Of a DNA stretch of 38,169 nucleotides, positions 6,757-14,609 are shown piece by piece. The position numbers were made by a program, and so were the translations under genes. Every line of letters begins with the position of its first letter. Positions within the stretch are counted from its first letter, which is position 1. Under the pieces are notes generated by a model. The model was given only the letters and a program-made list of their open reading frames with translations, was not told the DNA's origin and did not search any database. This stretch comes from DATNFP01 sp035606335. GTDB taxonomy: Bacteria; Bacteroidota; Bacteroidia; Chitinophagales; Chitinophagaceae. The stretch is taken from assembly GCA_035606335.1 (NCBI GenBank), contig DATNFP010000135.1:1-38169 (forward strand), read 5' to 3'.

Positions 6757-7209
6757 ATGCGTGCAGTAATACAAAGGGTGTCTACAGCCAGTGTGACGAT
6801 ACATGGCGAGGTGAGGTCTGAAATAGGGATTGGTTTTCTTGTGTTGTTGGGGGTGGAGATCGTGGATAAGGAAGAGGATGCAGAATGGCTGTGCAGGAAA
6901 ATAGCGCAGTTGCGTGTGTTTGCAGATGAGACGGGACTGATGAATAAGGATATAAAAGATGTGGGTGGTGATTTACTTGTGGTGAGCCAGTTTACATTGC
7001 ATTCGGCATATAAAAAGGGGAACAGACCATCTTTTATACGGGCAGCGAGGCCTGAGCAGGCTATTCCCCTGTATGAGTTTTTTGTGAAGCAGTTATCTGT
7101 GTTATTAGAAAAGCCTGTATATACGGGTACATTTGGGGCGGATATGAAAGTGGCGCTTGTGAATGACGGGCCTGTGACGATAATAATGGATACGCAGAAC
7201 AAAGAATAA
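6757..7209 (+). CDS. dtd: D-aminoacyl-tRNA deacylase
   Basis: A 150-aa enzyme that removes D-amino acids (and glycine mis-attached to tRNA-Ala) from tRNA, acting as a chirality checkpoint in the cytoplasm. The start is set at the ATG at 6757 (MRAVIQRV), the conserved family beginning; a TTG 12 bases earlier is unlikely. The SQFTL motif with GNRPSF lies around residues 80-96, and the Gly-cisPro motif NDGPVTI near 137-143 defines the active site. The length is typical. It is followed by tadA after 41 bp on the same strand. Confidence 0.96.
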   Translation: MRAVIQRVSTASVTIHGEVRSEIGIGFLVLLGVEIVDKEEDAEWLCRKIAQLRVFADETGLMNKDIKDVGGDLLVVSQFTLHSAYKKGNRPSFIRAARPEQAIPLYEFFVKQLSVLLEKPVYTGTFGADMKVALVNDGPVTIIMDTQNKE

Positions 7210-7250
7210 GGAAGTTTTATTAATCAGATTTTCCGATAATAGATTGGGAT

Positions 7251-7697
7251 ATGGAGGTATTTACAGACGAATATTTTATGAAAGAGGCGCTGAAACAGGC
7301 GAGGTTAGCATACGATGCGGGTGAGGTGCCTGTGGGCGCTGTTGTAGTGTGGGACAATAAAATAATTGCTCGGGGTTATAACCAGGTGGAGCAACTAAAA
7401 GATAGTACTGCTCATGCAGAAATAATAGCATTGACCGCTGCTTTTAATACTTTAGGGAGTAAGTATCTGCCTGAGGGCACTCTTTATGTAACAGTAGAAC
7501 CCTGCCTGATGTGTACGGGGGCAATGTATTGGGCGAAGGTGGGACGGGTAGTATATGGGGCGGAGGATATGAAAAATGGTTATAGAAAGACTACGGGAGG
7601 TAACTGGCCTTTTCATCCGAAGACAACGCTTACGAATAGGGTATTGGGAGAAGAGTGTGCACAATTGATGCGGGATTTTTTTGCGGCGAGGAGGTAA
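7251..7697 (+). CDS. tadA: tRNA-specific adenosine deaminase TadA-like
   Basis: A 148-aa zinc-dependent deaminase that should convert A34 to inosine in the tRNA-Arg anticodon, letting one tRNA read several codons. The signature is complete: H55-A-E57 (zinc ligand and proton shuttle) and P84-C85-L-M-C88 (the other zinc ligands). The MxxAxxxA-like N-terminal helix and GEVPVGAVVV are typical of TadA rather than guanine deaminase. It is close to dtd on the same strand, so a small tRNA-quality operon is plausible. Confidence 0.92.
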   Translation: MEVFTDEYFMKEALKQARLAYDAGEVPVGAVVVWDNKIIARGYNQVEQLKDSTAHAEIIALTAAFNTLGSKYLPEGTLYVTVEPCLMCTGAMYWAKVGRVVYGAEDMKNGYRKTTGGNWPFHPKTTLTNRVLGEECAQLMRDFFAARR

Positions 7698-7761
7698 CTA
7701 TTCCTGCTAATTCCTACCCCTTTTTAAGACATTGGTAACTCCCCTTTTAAGCTATAAAGGT

Positions 7762-7769
7762 TATATTTG
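7762..7769 (+). promoter_or_regulatory. Candidate paa operon promoter -7 element
   Basis: TATATTTG matches TAnnTTTG exactly and lies 20 bases before the paaA ATG, in a 92-bp gap after tadA. The nearest upstream TTG is at 7732-7734, giving a 27-bp spacing that is longer than usual, so only the -7 element is claimed. Confidence 0.45.
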
Positions 7770-7789
7770 CCATATAAAATTTAATTCCA

Positions 7790-8743
7790 ATGGCTTTAGA
7801 TGCACATCAGCAACATTTTGAGGACAAATTGGATAAGGAACTCACCATTGAACCGAGGGACTGGATGCCTGATGAATATCGTAAAACATTAATACGTCAG
7901 ATATCCCAACATGCCCATAGCGAAATAGTGGGTATGCTGCCGGAGGGTAACTGGATAACCCGCGCCCCAAGTCTGCGCCGGAAGGCTGTACTGCTTGCAA
8001 AAGTGCAGGATGAGGCCGGTCACGGATTGTATTTGTATAGCGCCGCTGAAACGCTTGGTATATCCAGAGATGAAATGCTGGACCAACTACATACAGGAAA
8101 AGCAAAATATTCTTCCATCTTTAACTATCCCACACTTACATGGGCGGATATGGGTGCTATAGGCTGGCTGGTGGATGGCGCGGCCATTATGAATCAAGTG
8201 CCACTATGCCGTACGTCGTATGGGCCATATGCGAGAGCTATGGTGAGGGTGTGTAAGGAAGAAAGTTTTCACCAGAGGCAGGGATTTGAAATAATGCTTA
8301 TGCTATCTAAAGGGACTGATATACAAAAGAGAATGGCCCAGGATGCTCTTAACAGGTGGTGGTGGCCTTCAATAATGATGTTTGGCCCTCCTTATGATAA
8401 CAGTCCGCATACAGAACAGAGCATTAGGTGGCGTATCAAGAGGTTTACCAATGACGAATTGCGCCAGAAGTTTATAGATGTTACCGCAGAACAGACCAAA
8501 GTATTAGGTCTTACCATACCGGACAAAGCCCTGAAATGGAATGAAGAAAAGGGGCATTATGATTTTGGCACCATTAACTGGGATGAATTCTGGAATGTGG
8601 TAAAGGGTAATGGCCCCTGCAATAAAGAACGTGTTGAAACACGTAAGAAAGCGTGGGAGAATGGCGAATGGGTACGTGAGGCCGCACTTGCAAACTCACA
8701 GAAAAGAAAAGAAAGAAATAATGCACAAATAAAGGCCGCATAA
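7790..8743 (+). CDS. paaA: 1,2-phenylacetyl-CoA epoxidase subunit PaaA
   Basis: A 317-aa catalytic subunit of the ring-1,2-epoxidase that starts aerobic phenylacetate breakdown, epoxidising phenylacetyl-CoA with O2 and NADPH. The ferritin-like four-helix core shows diiron ligand candidates E45 (HSEIVGM), E75-x-x-H78 (DEAGH) and E158-x-x-H161 (EESFH). The length matches PaaA, and RDWMPDEYR near the N-terminus is typical. It is the first gene of the operon, followed by paaB and paaC, with a TAnnTTTG element just upstream. No truncation is visible. Confidence 0.96.
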   Translation: MALDAHQQHFEDKLDKELTIEPRDWMPDEYRKTLIRQISQHAHSEIVGMLPEGNWITRAPSLRRKAVLLAKVQDEAGHGLYLYSAAETLGISRDEMLDQLHTGKAKYSSIFNYPTLTWADMGAIGWLVDGAAIMNQVPLCRTSYGPYARAMVRVCKEESFHQRQGFEIMLMLSKGTDIQKRMAQDALNRWWWPSIMMFGPPYDNSPHTEQSIRWRIKRFTNDELRQKFIDVTAEQTKVLGLTIPDKALKWNEEKGHYDFGTINWDEFWNVVKGNGPCNKERVETRKKAWENGEWVREAALANSQKRKERNNAQIKAA

Positions 8744-8775
8744 TTGAGGAGGCTTTTATAGAACAATTGATAACA

Positions 8776-9078
8776 ATGTCTCAAGAAAATAAACATAAGA
8801 GTGAATGGCCACTGTGGGAAGTTTTTATCCGCAGCAAGGCCGGGCTTGACCATAAGCACGCAGGCAGCCTGCACGCGGCAGATGCACAAATGGCCATAGA
8901 AAATGCAAGAGATGTATATACACGCAGGATGGAAGGTGTGAGCATTTGGGTGGTGGAAAGTAAATACATACATGCTTCTGATCCTGATGAATCGGAATCG
9001 CTGTATGACCCGGCAAATGATAAGGTATATCGTCACCCGACATTTTATAACCTGCCTGACGAGGTAAAATATATGTAA
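8776..9078 (+). CDS. paaB: 1,2-phenylacetyl-CoA epoxidase subunit PaaB
   Basis: A 100-aa small structural subunit that bridges PaaAC heterodimers in the epoxidase complex. The motif WPLWEVFIRSKAGLDHKHAG and the later AIENARDVYTRR are characteristic. The start is placed at the ATG at 8776 (MSQENK) rather than the TTG at 8767, since the family has few residues before the WPLWEVF motif. The stop TAA shares its last A with the paaC start codon, so B and C are translationally coupled. Confidence 0.95.
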   Translation: MSQENKHKSEWPLWEVFIRSKAGLDHKHAGSLHAADAQMAIENARDVYTRRMEGVSIWVVESKYIHASDPDESESLYDPANDKVYRHPTFYNLPDEVKYM

Positions 9079-9905
9079 TGGCCAAACAGATCGATCTCTT
9101 AGATTATACATTAAGGCTTGCGGATAATGAATTGATAATTGGCCATAGATTGAGTGAATGGTGCGGGCACGGGCCAATACTGGAACAGGATATTGCGATC
9201 ACCAATATTGCACTCGACCACCTGGGGCAGGCACGCAGCCTATATCAATATGCGGCTGAACAATTCAATCATTTAACACAAGAGGAAAAAAATAAATTCT
9301 TTGCGTCTGCTACTTTGCAAAATGTATTTACGTCGGGCGCTAGTATAGATGAGGATGACCTGGCTTACCTAAGAGATGTGTGGGATTTCAGAAATGTGTT
9401 GCTGGTGGAACAACCTAATAAAGACTGGGCATATACAGTTTGCCGGTCGTTATTTTATGATGCCTTTAAATTTTTCTTCTATACAGAACTGCTGAAAAGC
9501 AAAGATGAAACATTTGCTGCGGTGGCTGAAAAATCGCTGAAGGAAGTTACGTATCATTTGCGTTGGAGCAGTGAATGGATAATACGCCTGGGAGATGGCA
9601 CAGATGAAAGTCATGAAAAAATGCAGGCAGCAGTAAATGACCTTTGGATGTATACAGGAGAGCTGACGGCTATGGACGATACTGATAAAACAATGTTGTC
9701 TCATGGTATTGGCGTGGACCTGGCTACTATTCAACCACTGTGGCAGGAACGTGTTATGGAAACACTAAAGGAAGCTACATTGACGACTCCCGTGAATACC
9801 TGGATGCAGGGAGGCGGTAAAGAAGGTAAACATTCAGAGCATCTGGGCTATATTCTTGCCGAGCTTCAATTTATGCAACGAGCCTATCCAGGAATGGATT
9901 GGTAA
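9078..9905 (+). CDS. paaC: 1,2-phenylacetyl-CoA epoxidase subunit PaaC
   Basis: A 275-aa structural partner of PaaA. It shares the ferritin-like fold but in characterised systems has lost the working diiron site. Diagnostic stretches are RLADNELIIGHRLSEWCGHGP at the start, LDHLGQARSLYQYAAE near 50, and the C-terminal GKEGKHSEHLGYILAELQ. The start overlaps the paaB stop by one base. Downstream, the expected paaD does not follow directly: two unrelated, more A+T-rich genes intervene, beginning 30 bp after the paaC stop. Confidence 0.95.
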   Translation: MAKQIDLLDYTLRLADNELIIGHRLSEWCGHGPILEQDIAITNIALDHLGQARSLYQYAAEQFNHLTQEEKNKFFASATLQNVFTSGASIDEDDLAYLRDVWDFRNVLLVEQPNKDWAYTVCRSLFYDAFKFFFYTELLKSKDETFAAVAEKSLKEVTYHLRWSSEWIIRLGDGTDESHEKMQAAVNDLWMYTGELTAMDDTDKTMLSHGIGVDLATIQPLWQERVMETLKEATLTTPVNTWMQGGGKEGKHSEHLGYILAELQFMQRAYPGMDW

Positions 9906-9935
9906 GAAAATTTCCAATAAACATATCTAATATTA

Positions 9936-10631
9936 ATGGCTTTATCTCTTATACTACCCTGCCATATGCCTCCTGTGAATTGGACTGATAATGTGGTGAA
10001 CGAGTACAGACAATTAGAAAAAAATATTGAAGAGCCAATAGAGCTAATATTAGTGCAAGACGGCGCAGACAACCGAATAAATGAGCACGATATAAACTTT
10101 TTGATAGAGAATATCCCCAGCTTTCGATTTATTCAATATAATATTAATAAAGGTAAAGGATATGCTATAAGGCAAGGCGTTTCGCACGCTATAGGAGATA
10201 TAATAATATATACCGATATAGACTTCCCATATACATTGCAAAGTATCATCGCAATTTACGCTGCATTAAAAAGCAACCAATATGATATAGCTGTGGGGGT
10301 AAAAAATAAAGATTATTATAGTCATGTTCCCCGGTCGAGACGCATAGTTTCAAAATACTTAAAATGGCTTATCGGCGTTTTCCTTTCTATGCCTATTACA
10401 GACACTCAATGCGGGCTAAAGGGTTTTAGAAATAAAGTAAAACCTCTTTTTTTAATAACATCTATCAATAGATACTTATTTGATCTTGAATTTATCCGTA
10501 ACAGCTTTAAGGAGAAATACAGAGTTATAGCAATACCCATTGAATTAAAGAATAAAATACATTTCAGGCAGTTAAATTATCGTATCCTTTTCCCGGAAAT
10601 CATCAATTTTATAAAACTTTTGTTTAAATAA
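9936..10631 (+). CDS. Family 2 glycosyltransferase (polyprenyl-phosphate type)
   Basis: A 231-aa GT-A fold enzyme. SLILPCHMPP at the start, ELILVQDGAD near 40 and NKGKGYAIRQG near 72 are standard GT2 features. YTDIDFPY near 94 supplies the DxD metal/nucleotide-sugar site, and TDTQCGLKGFR near 155 resembles dolichyl-phosphate mannosyltransferase-like enzymes. No C-terminal membrane segments are present. It probably loads a sugar on a lipid phosphate for the large membrane protein encoded 5 bp downstream. It sits inside the paa operon between paaC and paaD. Base composition is visibly more A+T-rich than paaABC (hand count of the line at 10201: 18 G+C of 60), suggesting later acquisition. Confidence 0.85.
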   Translation: MALSLILPCHMPPVNWTDNVVNEYRQLEKNIEEPIELILVQDGADNRINEHDINFLIENIPSFRFIQYNINKGKGYAIRQGVSHAIGDIIIYTDIDFPYTLQSIIAIYAALKSNQYDIAVGVKNKDYYSHVPRSRRIVSKYLKWLIGVFLSMPITDTQCGLKGFRNKVKPLFLITSINRYLFDLEFIRNSFKEKYRVIAIPIELKNKIHFRQLNYRILFPEIINFIKLLFK

Positions 10632-10636
10632 ATTTC

Positions 10637-12961
10637 ATGACTAAAAAACAAAACAGGATATGGCTACTTATTTGTATAATTTTTGCTGTAGCTGCCACCG
10701 TATATACACTTTCCTATATCGTCACTATGCCTGGAAGCATTATGACCAATTTGGGAGGTGATGCATGCAAAAATTATTATACCTATCTATATCATGTACT
10801 GTACGATAAAGGAACCTGGTTTACAGGAATGAATTATCCCTATGGCGATCAGGCGGTATATGCTGATGCACAGCCAATATTATCTACATCATTAGGTTAT
10901 TTAAAAAATATAATCCCTATAAGCGCAAGCAATGCATTAGCAATAATGCATTTACTGATTGGAGTAAGCTACGTAATTGCAATTGTTTATAACTATAAAA
11001 TACTTATTCATTTTCGTGTAAAACCATTGCTGTCTGTTGTTTTCGCAACACTTATCATTATGATGTCTCCCCAAGTGCTCCGTATCGGGGGGCATTACGG
11101 ACTATCATACATGTGTGTCATACCAATGCTTTTTTACTGGTCTATAAGATATCATGAGGGTAATCGTATAAAATATGCCTTGTATATTTTTTTGTTAGGA
11201 GATATAATGTCATTTTTTCACCCATATTTTGGCGCAATAATTTTTGCATGGGTATGTTTTTACATAATTGGATATTTTATTTTTATCAGAAACTCAATAG
11301 CTATAAAAATCAGGAATATCATTCCCTTGCTGCTGAGTGTTGCCGGGATATTTTTATTATTTCGAGTTATAATGCTGCTAACCGATCCGATTAAGGATAG
11401 GCCAACGCAACCATGGGGTTCTCTAAATTCCGGGATTGTTGGGGAACAATTAGTTACATCTGTTTATTCGCCAATTTTAAAATTAATATTTCCTGCTTCT
11501 TTATTTTCAAATTTTAGCTCCGGCAGTGAAGGATATTGCTATTTAGGTATTGTAGTTATCCTTGTTGTAACCGCCAGTTTTATTTGGAGCGTTACAAATA
11601 AGATTAGAAAGGCGTCGCAGCAACAGCAAGTGGTTTCTGAAGAAAACTTTTCCCCAATATGGCTATTTGTAGCATTTGCCTCTTTAATTCTTAGTATGGG
11701 CGTTCCATTTGTCTGGAATATGGGTTGGCTACTTGATTATATTTCCATTTTAAGACAATTCAGGGTATTTTGTAGAGTTAGCTGGATATTTTATCATATC
11801 ATAACAATTTATGCGGTTGTTGTTATCTATAACTGGTACACTATAGCAGTAAGAAAAAACAAAAGATACATTGCATATGGATCTGTATTTATAGCCCTCA
11901 TCATATGGGGTACCGAGGCAAATGGTTATGCAGAAGTTATAAGACAAATAAATTTTTCAAGTCAGAATAACTATAATATATTTTTCTCAAAAGATGAAAA
12001 AGATTGGAAAACATTTTTGGAGGAAAACCATTATAAACAAGACGATTTCCAAGCTTTATTGCTAATACCATTTGTTCATATAGGCTCTGAAAAGCTATGG
12101 GCTAATGAATCGGACACATGGCTAATTACATTGGGAGCTAAGGCATCCTTGCAATTACATTTACCAATGGTTGATGTGATGATGTCCCGGTCGTCATGGA
12201 GTGAAACTTTTAAACAAGTACGTATTGTAGCCGGCCCGTATTCGGATAAAGCAATGCTAAAGGATATAAAAAGCGATAAACCTTTTTTATTACTCCAATC
12301 TGATTATGATTCATCTGATTATGACGCAAAATATTTACTCAGGGCATCTGATTATATAGGACATTATTCGCAATGCTATGTATACGCATGTTATCCACAA
12401 AGAATAAAAGCAAATGATAAAAAACATATTGATAGCATAACGCCTATATATCAACAAATGAAACCGGGGAGAGATACCTGCATATCATGTACCGGTGATT
12501 ATTACATCAACCATTTTGATAAGGATAAGGCTACTAATATATTGTTTGGTGGAGGAGCCGTAAACCGAATAAAAGCAGATACAGGTACTATAGCTTCGTT
12601 TCCATTGAAACCGGCATCCGATAGCGAGCTTTATGAATTTTCCGTATGGGTATTATTGCCTAAAGACAAACCCAGTAGCCCGTTTTTTAACCTTGAGCTA
12701 TCCGATAGTTCCGGAAATGTAAGGAACGTAATTCAGGTCTTAACCAAATATAGCGTCGACAACTTCGATATGTGGTTTAGAGCGTCTATTTATTTTCCGC
12801 TTCCACAGTATTGCAGAAATGTGAAGTGTATTATTGAAAACAGTCCAAATCCTTCCTACCTTGCGCTTGATGAAATGCAATTACGGCCAGCAGATGGTAC
12901 GATAATTTCAAAATCAGGAAATGGCGCTATGATGATAAATAACCATCTGTATAAGAAATGA
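10637..12961 (+). CDS. Large multi-pass membrane protein, GT-C/YfhO-like
   Basis: A 774-aa protein with roughly a dozen hydrophobic helices in the first ~430 residues and a soluble C-terminal half. The first extracytoplasmic loop holds GGDACKNYY with D42, then GMNYPYGDQ; an acidic residue there is typical of GT-C glycosyltransferases that use lipid-linked sugars. Residues ~640-760 look like a beta-sandwich carbohydrate-binding module (SELYEFSVWVLLP, then SYLALDEMQLRPADG). With the GT2 gene 5 bp upstream it makes a plausible two-gene surface-glycosylation unit. Its stop is only 4 bp before paaD, so it is embedded in the operon. Codons are strongly A+T-biased (line at 11161: 13 G+C of 60). Substrate unknown. 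Confidence 0.65.
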   Translation: MTKKQNRIWLLICIIFAVAATVYTLSYIVTMPGSIMTNLGGDACKNYYTYLYHVLYDKGTWFTGMNYPYGDQAVYADAQPILSTSLGYLKNIIPISASNALAIMHLLIGVSYVIAIVYNYKILIHFRVKPLLSVVFATLIIMMSPQVLRIGGHYGLSYMCVIPMLFYWSIRYHEGNRIKYALYIFLLGDIMSFFHPYFGAIIFAWVCFYIIGYFIFIRNSIAIKIRNIIPLLLSVAGIFLLFRVIMLLTDPIKDRPTQPWGSLNSGIVGEQLVTSVYSPILKLIFPASLFSNFSSGSEGYCYLGIVVILVVTASFIWSVTNKIRKASQQQQVVSEENFSPIWLFVAFASLILSMGVPFVWNMGWLLDYISILRQFRVFCRVSWIFYHIITIYAVVVIYNWYTIAVRKNKRYIAYGSVFIALIIWGTEANGYAEVIRQINFSSQNNYNIFFSKDEKDWKTFLEENHYKQDDFQALLLIPFVHIGSEKLWANESDTWLITLGAKASLQLHLPMVDVMMSRSSWSETFKQVRIVAGPYSDKAMLKDIKSDKPFLLLQSDYDSSDYDAKYLLRASDYIGHYSQCYVYACYPQRIKANDKKHIDSITPIYQQMKPGRDTCISCTGDYYINHFDKDKATNILFGGGAVNRIKADTGTIASFPLKPASDSELYEFSVWVLLPKDKPSSPFFNLELSDSSGNVRNVIQVLTKYSVDNFDMWFRASIYFPLPQYCRNVKCIIENSPNPSYLALDEMQLRPADGTIISKSGNGAMMINNHLYKK

Positions 12962-12965
12962 GCGT

Positions 12966-13466
12966 ATGGATACAGTGAACACAGATAAAATATATGAATG
13001 GCTTTCGGCTGTGGCGGATCCTGAAGTGCCTGTGCTAACAATACAGGATCTTGGGATAGTGCGTGATGTAACTGTGGGTGAAAAAAACGGTGAGCCATTA
13101 GTAAAAATTACAATTACACCAACTTATAGTGGGTGCCCAGCGATGGATGTGATAGCAATCAATATCCGCATGGCATTGATGAGTCATGGCATCAGGAATA
13201 TTGAAATAGACTCGCAACTAAGTCCTGCCTGGACAACAGACTGGATGACGGAAGAAGGGAAAATAAAATTGAAAGAATACGGTATTGCGCCGCCAAACAG
13301 AAAAGTTTTTCAATCATTGGGGTTATTTGAAGAGGATGTGGTAGCATGCCCAAGATGTGGGTCTGAAGATACACAGCTGGTAAGCCAGTTTGGCCCTACA
13401 TCTTGCAAAGCATTATATAAATGTAATTCCTGCCATGAGCCATTTGAGCATTTCAAATGTCATTAG
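12966..13466 (+). CDS. paaD: 1,2-phenylacetyl-CoA epoxidase maturation subunit PaaD
   Basis: A 166-aa PaaD. It has an N-terminal MIP18/DUF59-type domain (AVADPEVPVLTIQDLGIV, then TPTYSGCPAMDVI) and a C-terminal zinc ribbon with CPRC and CNSC. PaaD is needed for epoxidase activity and is thought to act in Fe-S or diiron maturation. It starts 4 bp after the membrane-protein stop, so it depends on transcription through the inserted genes. The reductase PaaE, which passes electrons from NADPH to PaaA, is not encoded nearby in this window. Confidence 0.93.
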   Translation: MDTVNTDKIYEWLSAVADPEVPVLTIQDLGIVRDVTVGEKNGEPLVKITITPTYSGCPAMDVIAINIRMALMSHGIRNIEIDSQLSPAWTTDWMTEEGKIKLKEYGIAPPNRKVFQSLGLFEEDVVACPRCGSEDTQLVSQFGPTSCKALYKCNSCHEPFEHFKCH

Positions 13467-13521
13467 TCATAATATCGTATATTAGATAACCTTTCAACCT
13501 TTGAATTTTAGCATTAGTATT

Positions 13522-13890
13522 ATGTATGAAAAGAAATGGGAACGTTTAGCGCCCCTAAATGTATTTTATAAAAGGATAGCGTGGAATTTACTTGTAGCAT
13601 CGGGTATATTAGCTGTATGTCTTGCGATAGGAGTACTCGGATATCACTATATAGGTAATATACCCTGGATAGATGCTATACATAATGCATCTATGATATT
13701 AAGTGGGATGGGACCAGTGGTAGAAATAAAAAACATATCAGGGAAGTTGTTTTCTTCAGCATACGCCTTATTTAGCGGTGTAGCCTTTATCACCAATATA
13801 GGTTTCATACTGGCACCTGCAGCGCATAGATTATTCCATAGATTTCATGTACAGGAAAGTGATGATAATCAAAAGACGAGTAAAAACTGA
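13522..13890 (+). CDS. Small membrane protein with two-TM, pore-loop-like layout
   Basis: A 122-aa protein from the ATG at 13522 (a TTG 21 bases earlier is less likely). A basic N-terminus (KKWERLAPLNVFYKR) precedes TM1 at about 20-44. A re-entrant-looking segment WIDAIHNASMILSGMGPV follows at 49-66, then TM2 at about 74-100 and a polar tail. This layout recalls the pore module of two-TM potassium channels, where the stretch between helices carries TVGYG; here SGMGPV occupies that place, so K+ selectivity is doubtful. I do not recognise a characterised family. It is 55 bp from paaD and convergent with rnc, whose stop abuts its own. Confidence 0.6.
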   Translation: MYEKKWERLAPLNVFYKRIAWNLLVASGILAVCLAIGVLGYHYIGNIPWIDAIHNASMILSGMGPVVEIKNISGKLFSSAYALFSGVAFITNIGFILAPAAHRLFHRFHVQESDDNQKTSKN

Positions 13891-14607
13891 TTAAGAGATA
13901 GATAATTTCTCTAATGCTTTTTGTGCAGCTACCTGGCCGGCTTCTTTTTTGTTGTAACCGGTACCGCTGGAAACCAATTCGCCATTTAGCACTATCCCAA
14001 CTGTAAAAAGCTTTCTTGAGCCCTCCATTTTTTCTTCTATTGTATCGAAGCTAAGGAGATGGTTATTTTTTTGTGCCCAGCTTAACAATTTGTTTTTGTA
14101 ATTGGTATCAGTGCTTTCAAGAATGTCGAGATCTATGTAAGAACGGATAATTTGCTTTAAAATGAAATTTCTGGTCTTCGGAAACCCTTGGTCAAGGTAA
14201 ACGGCGCCAATTAGCGCTTCTAAGGCGTTACCGAAAATATGGCTCCTGCTTAACCCTTTATCATTTTTGTTGTACTGCACCATTTTATTCAATCCCATAC
14301 GCAACGCTACATTGTTCAATGTTTCGCGGCGGACAATGCGAGAACGCAGCTCTGTGAGATAGCCTTCGGGCTGGTGTGGATATTTTTTAAAAAGATATTC
14401 AGCAATGATGGCACCAAGTATAGCATCGCCTAAAAATTCGAGGCGTTCATTATTTTCTTCCAGTTCATCGAGCTGAGAGCGGTGCATTAATGCTAGCTGA
14501 TAATATGGCAAATATTTGGGTGTAAACCCTAATAGATGCTCCAATTGCAGCACTAACTGTTTGTTAGGTGAGAAAAATTGTAAGATGCGTGTTGTAAACC
14601 GCGGCAA
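13891..14607 (-). CDS. rnc: Ribonuclease III
   Basis: A 238-aa double-strand-specific endoribonuclease for rRNA and mRNA processing. The catalytic signature NERLEFLGDA at 53-62 and GNALEALIGAVYLD near 126-139 are present; the position equal to E. coli D114 is Asn here, while the key E is kept. I recall the same substitution in other Bacteroidota. A dsRNA-binding domain fills 170-238. A frame stop 12 bases upstream forces the TTG at 14607 as start, two bases after the fabF stop, so translation is probably coupled to fabF. This acpP-fabF-rnc order is widespread. Confidence 0.95.
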   Translation of the reverse strand: MPRFTTRILQFFSPNKQLVLQLEHLLGFTPKYLPYYQLALMHRSQLDELEENNERLEFLGDAILGAIIAEYLFKKYPHQPEGYLTELRSRIVRRETLNNVALRMGLNKMVQYNKNDKGLSRSHIFGNALEALIGAVYLDQGFPKTRNFILKQIIRSYIDLDILESTDTNYKNKLLSWAQKNNHLLSFDTIEEKMEGSRKLFTVGIVLNGELVSSGTGYNKKEAGQVAAQKALEKLSIS

Positions 14608-14609
14608 AG

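Noticed and set aside
8557..9177. Leftward 206-aa ORF antisense to paaA-paaB-paaC
   Set aside because: The three paa genes on the other strand are clear; the antisense translation is Cys/His/Phe-rich noise.
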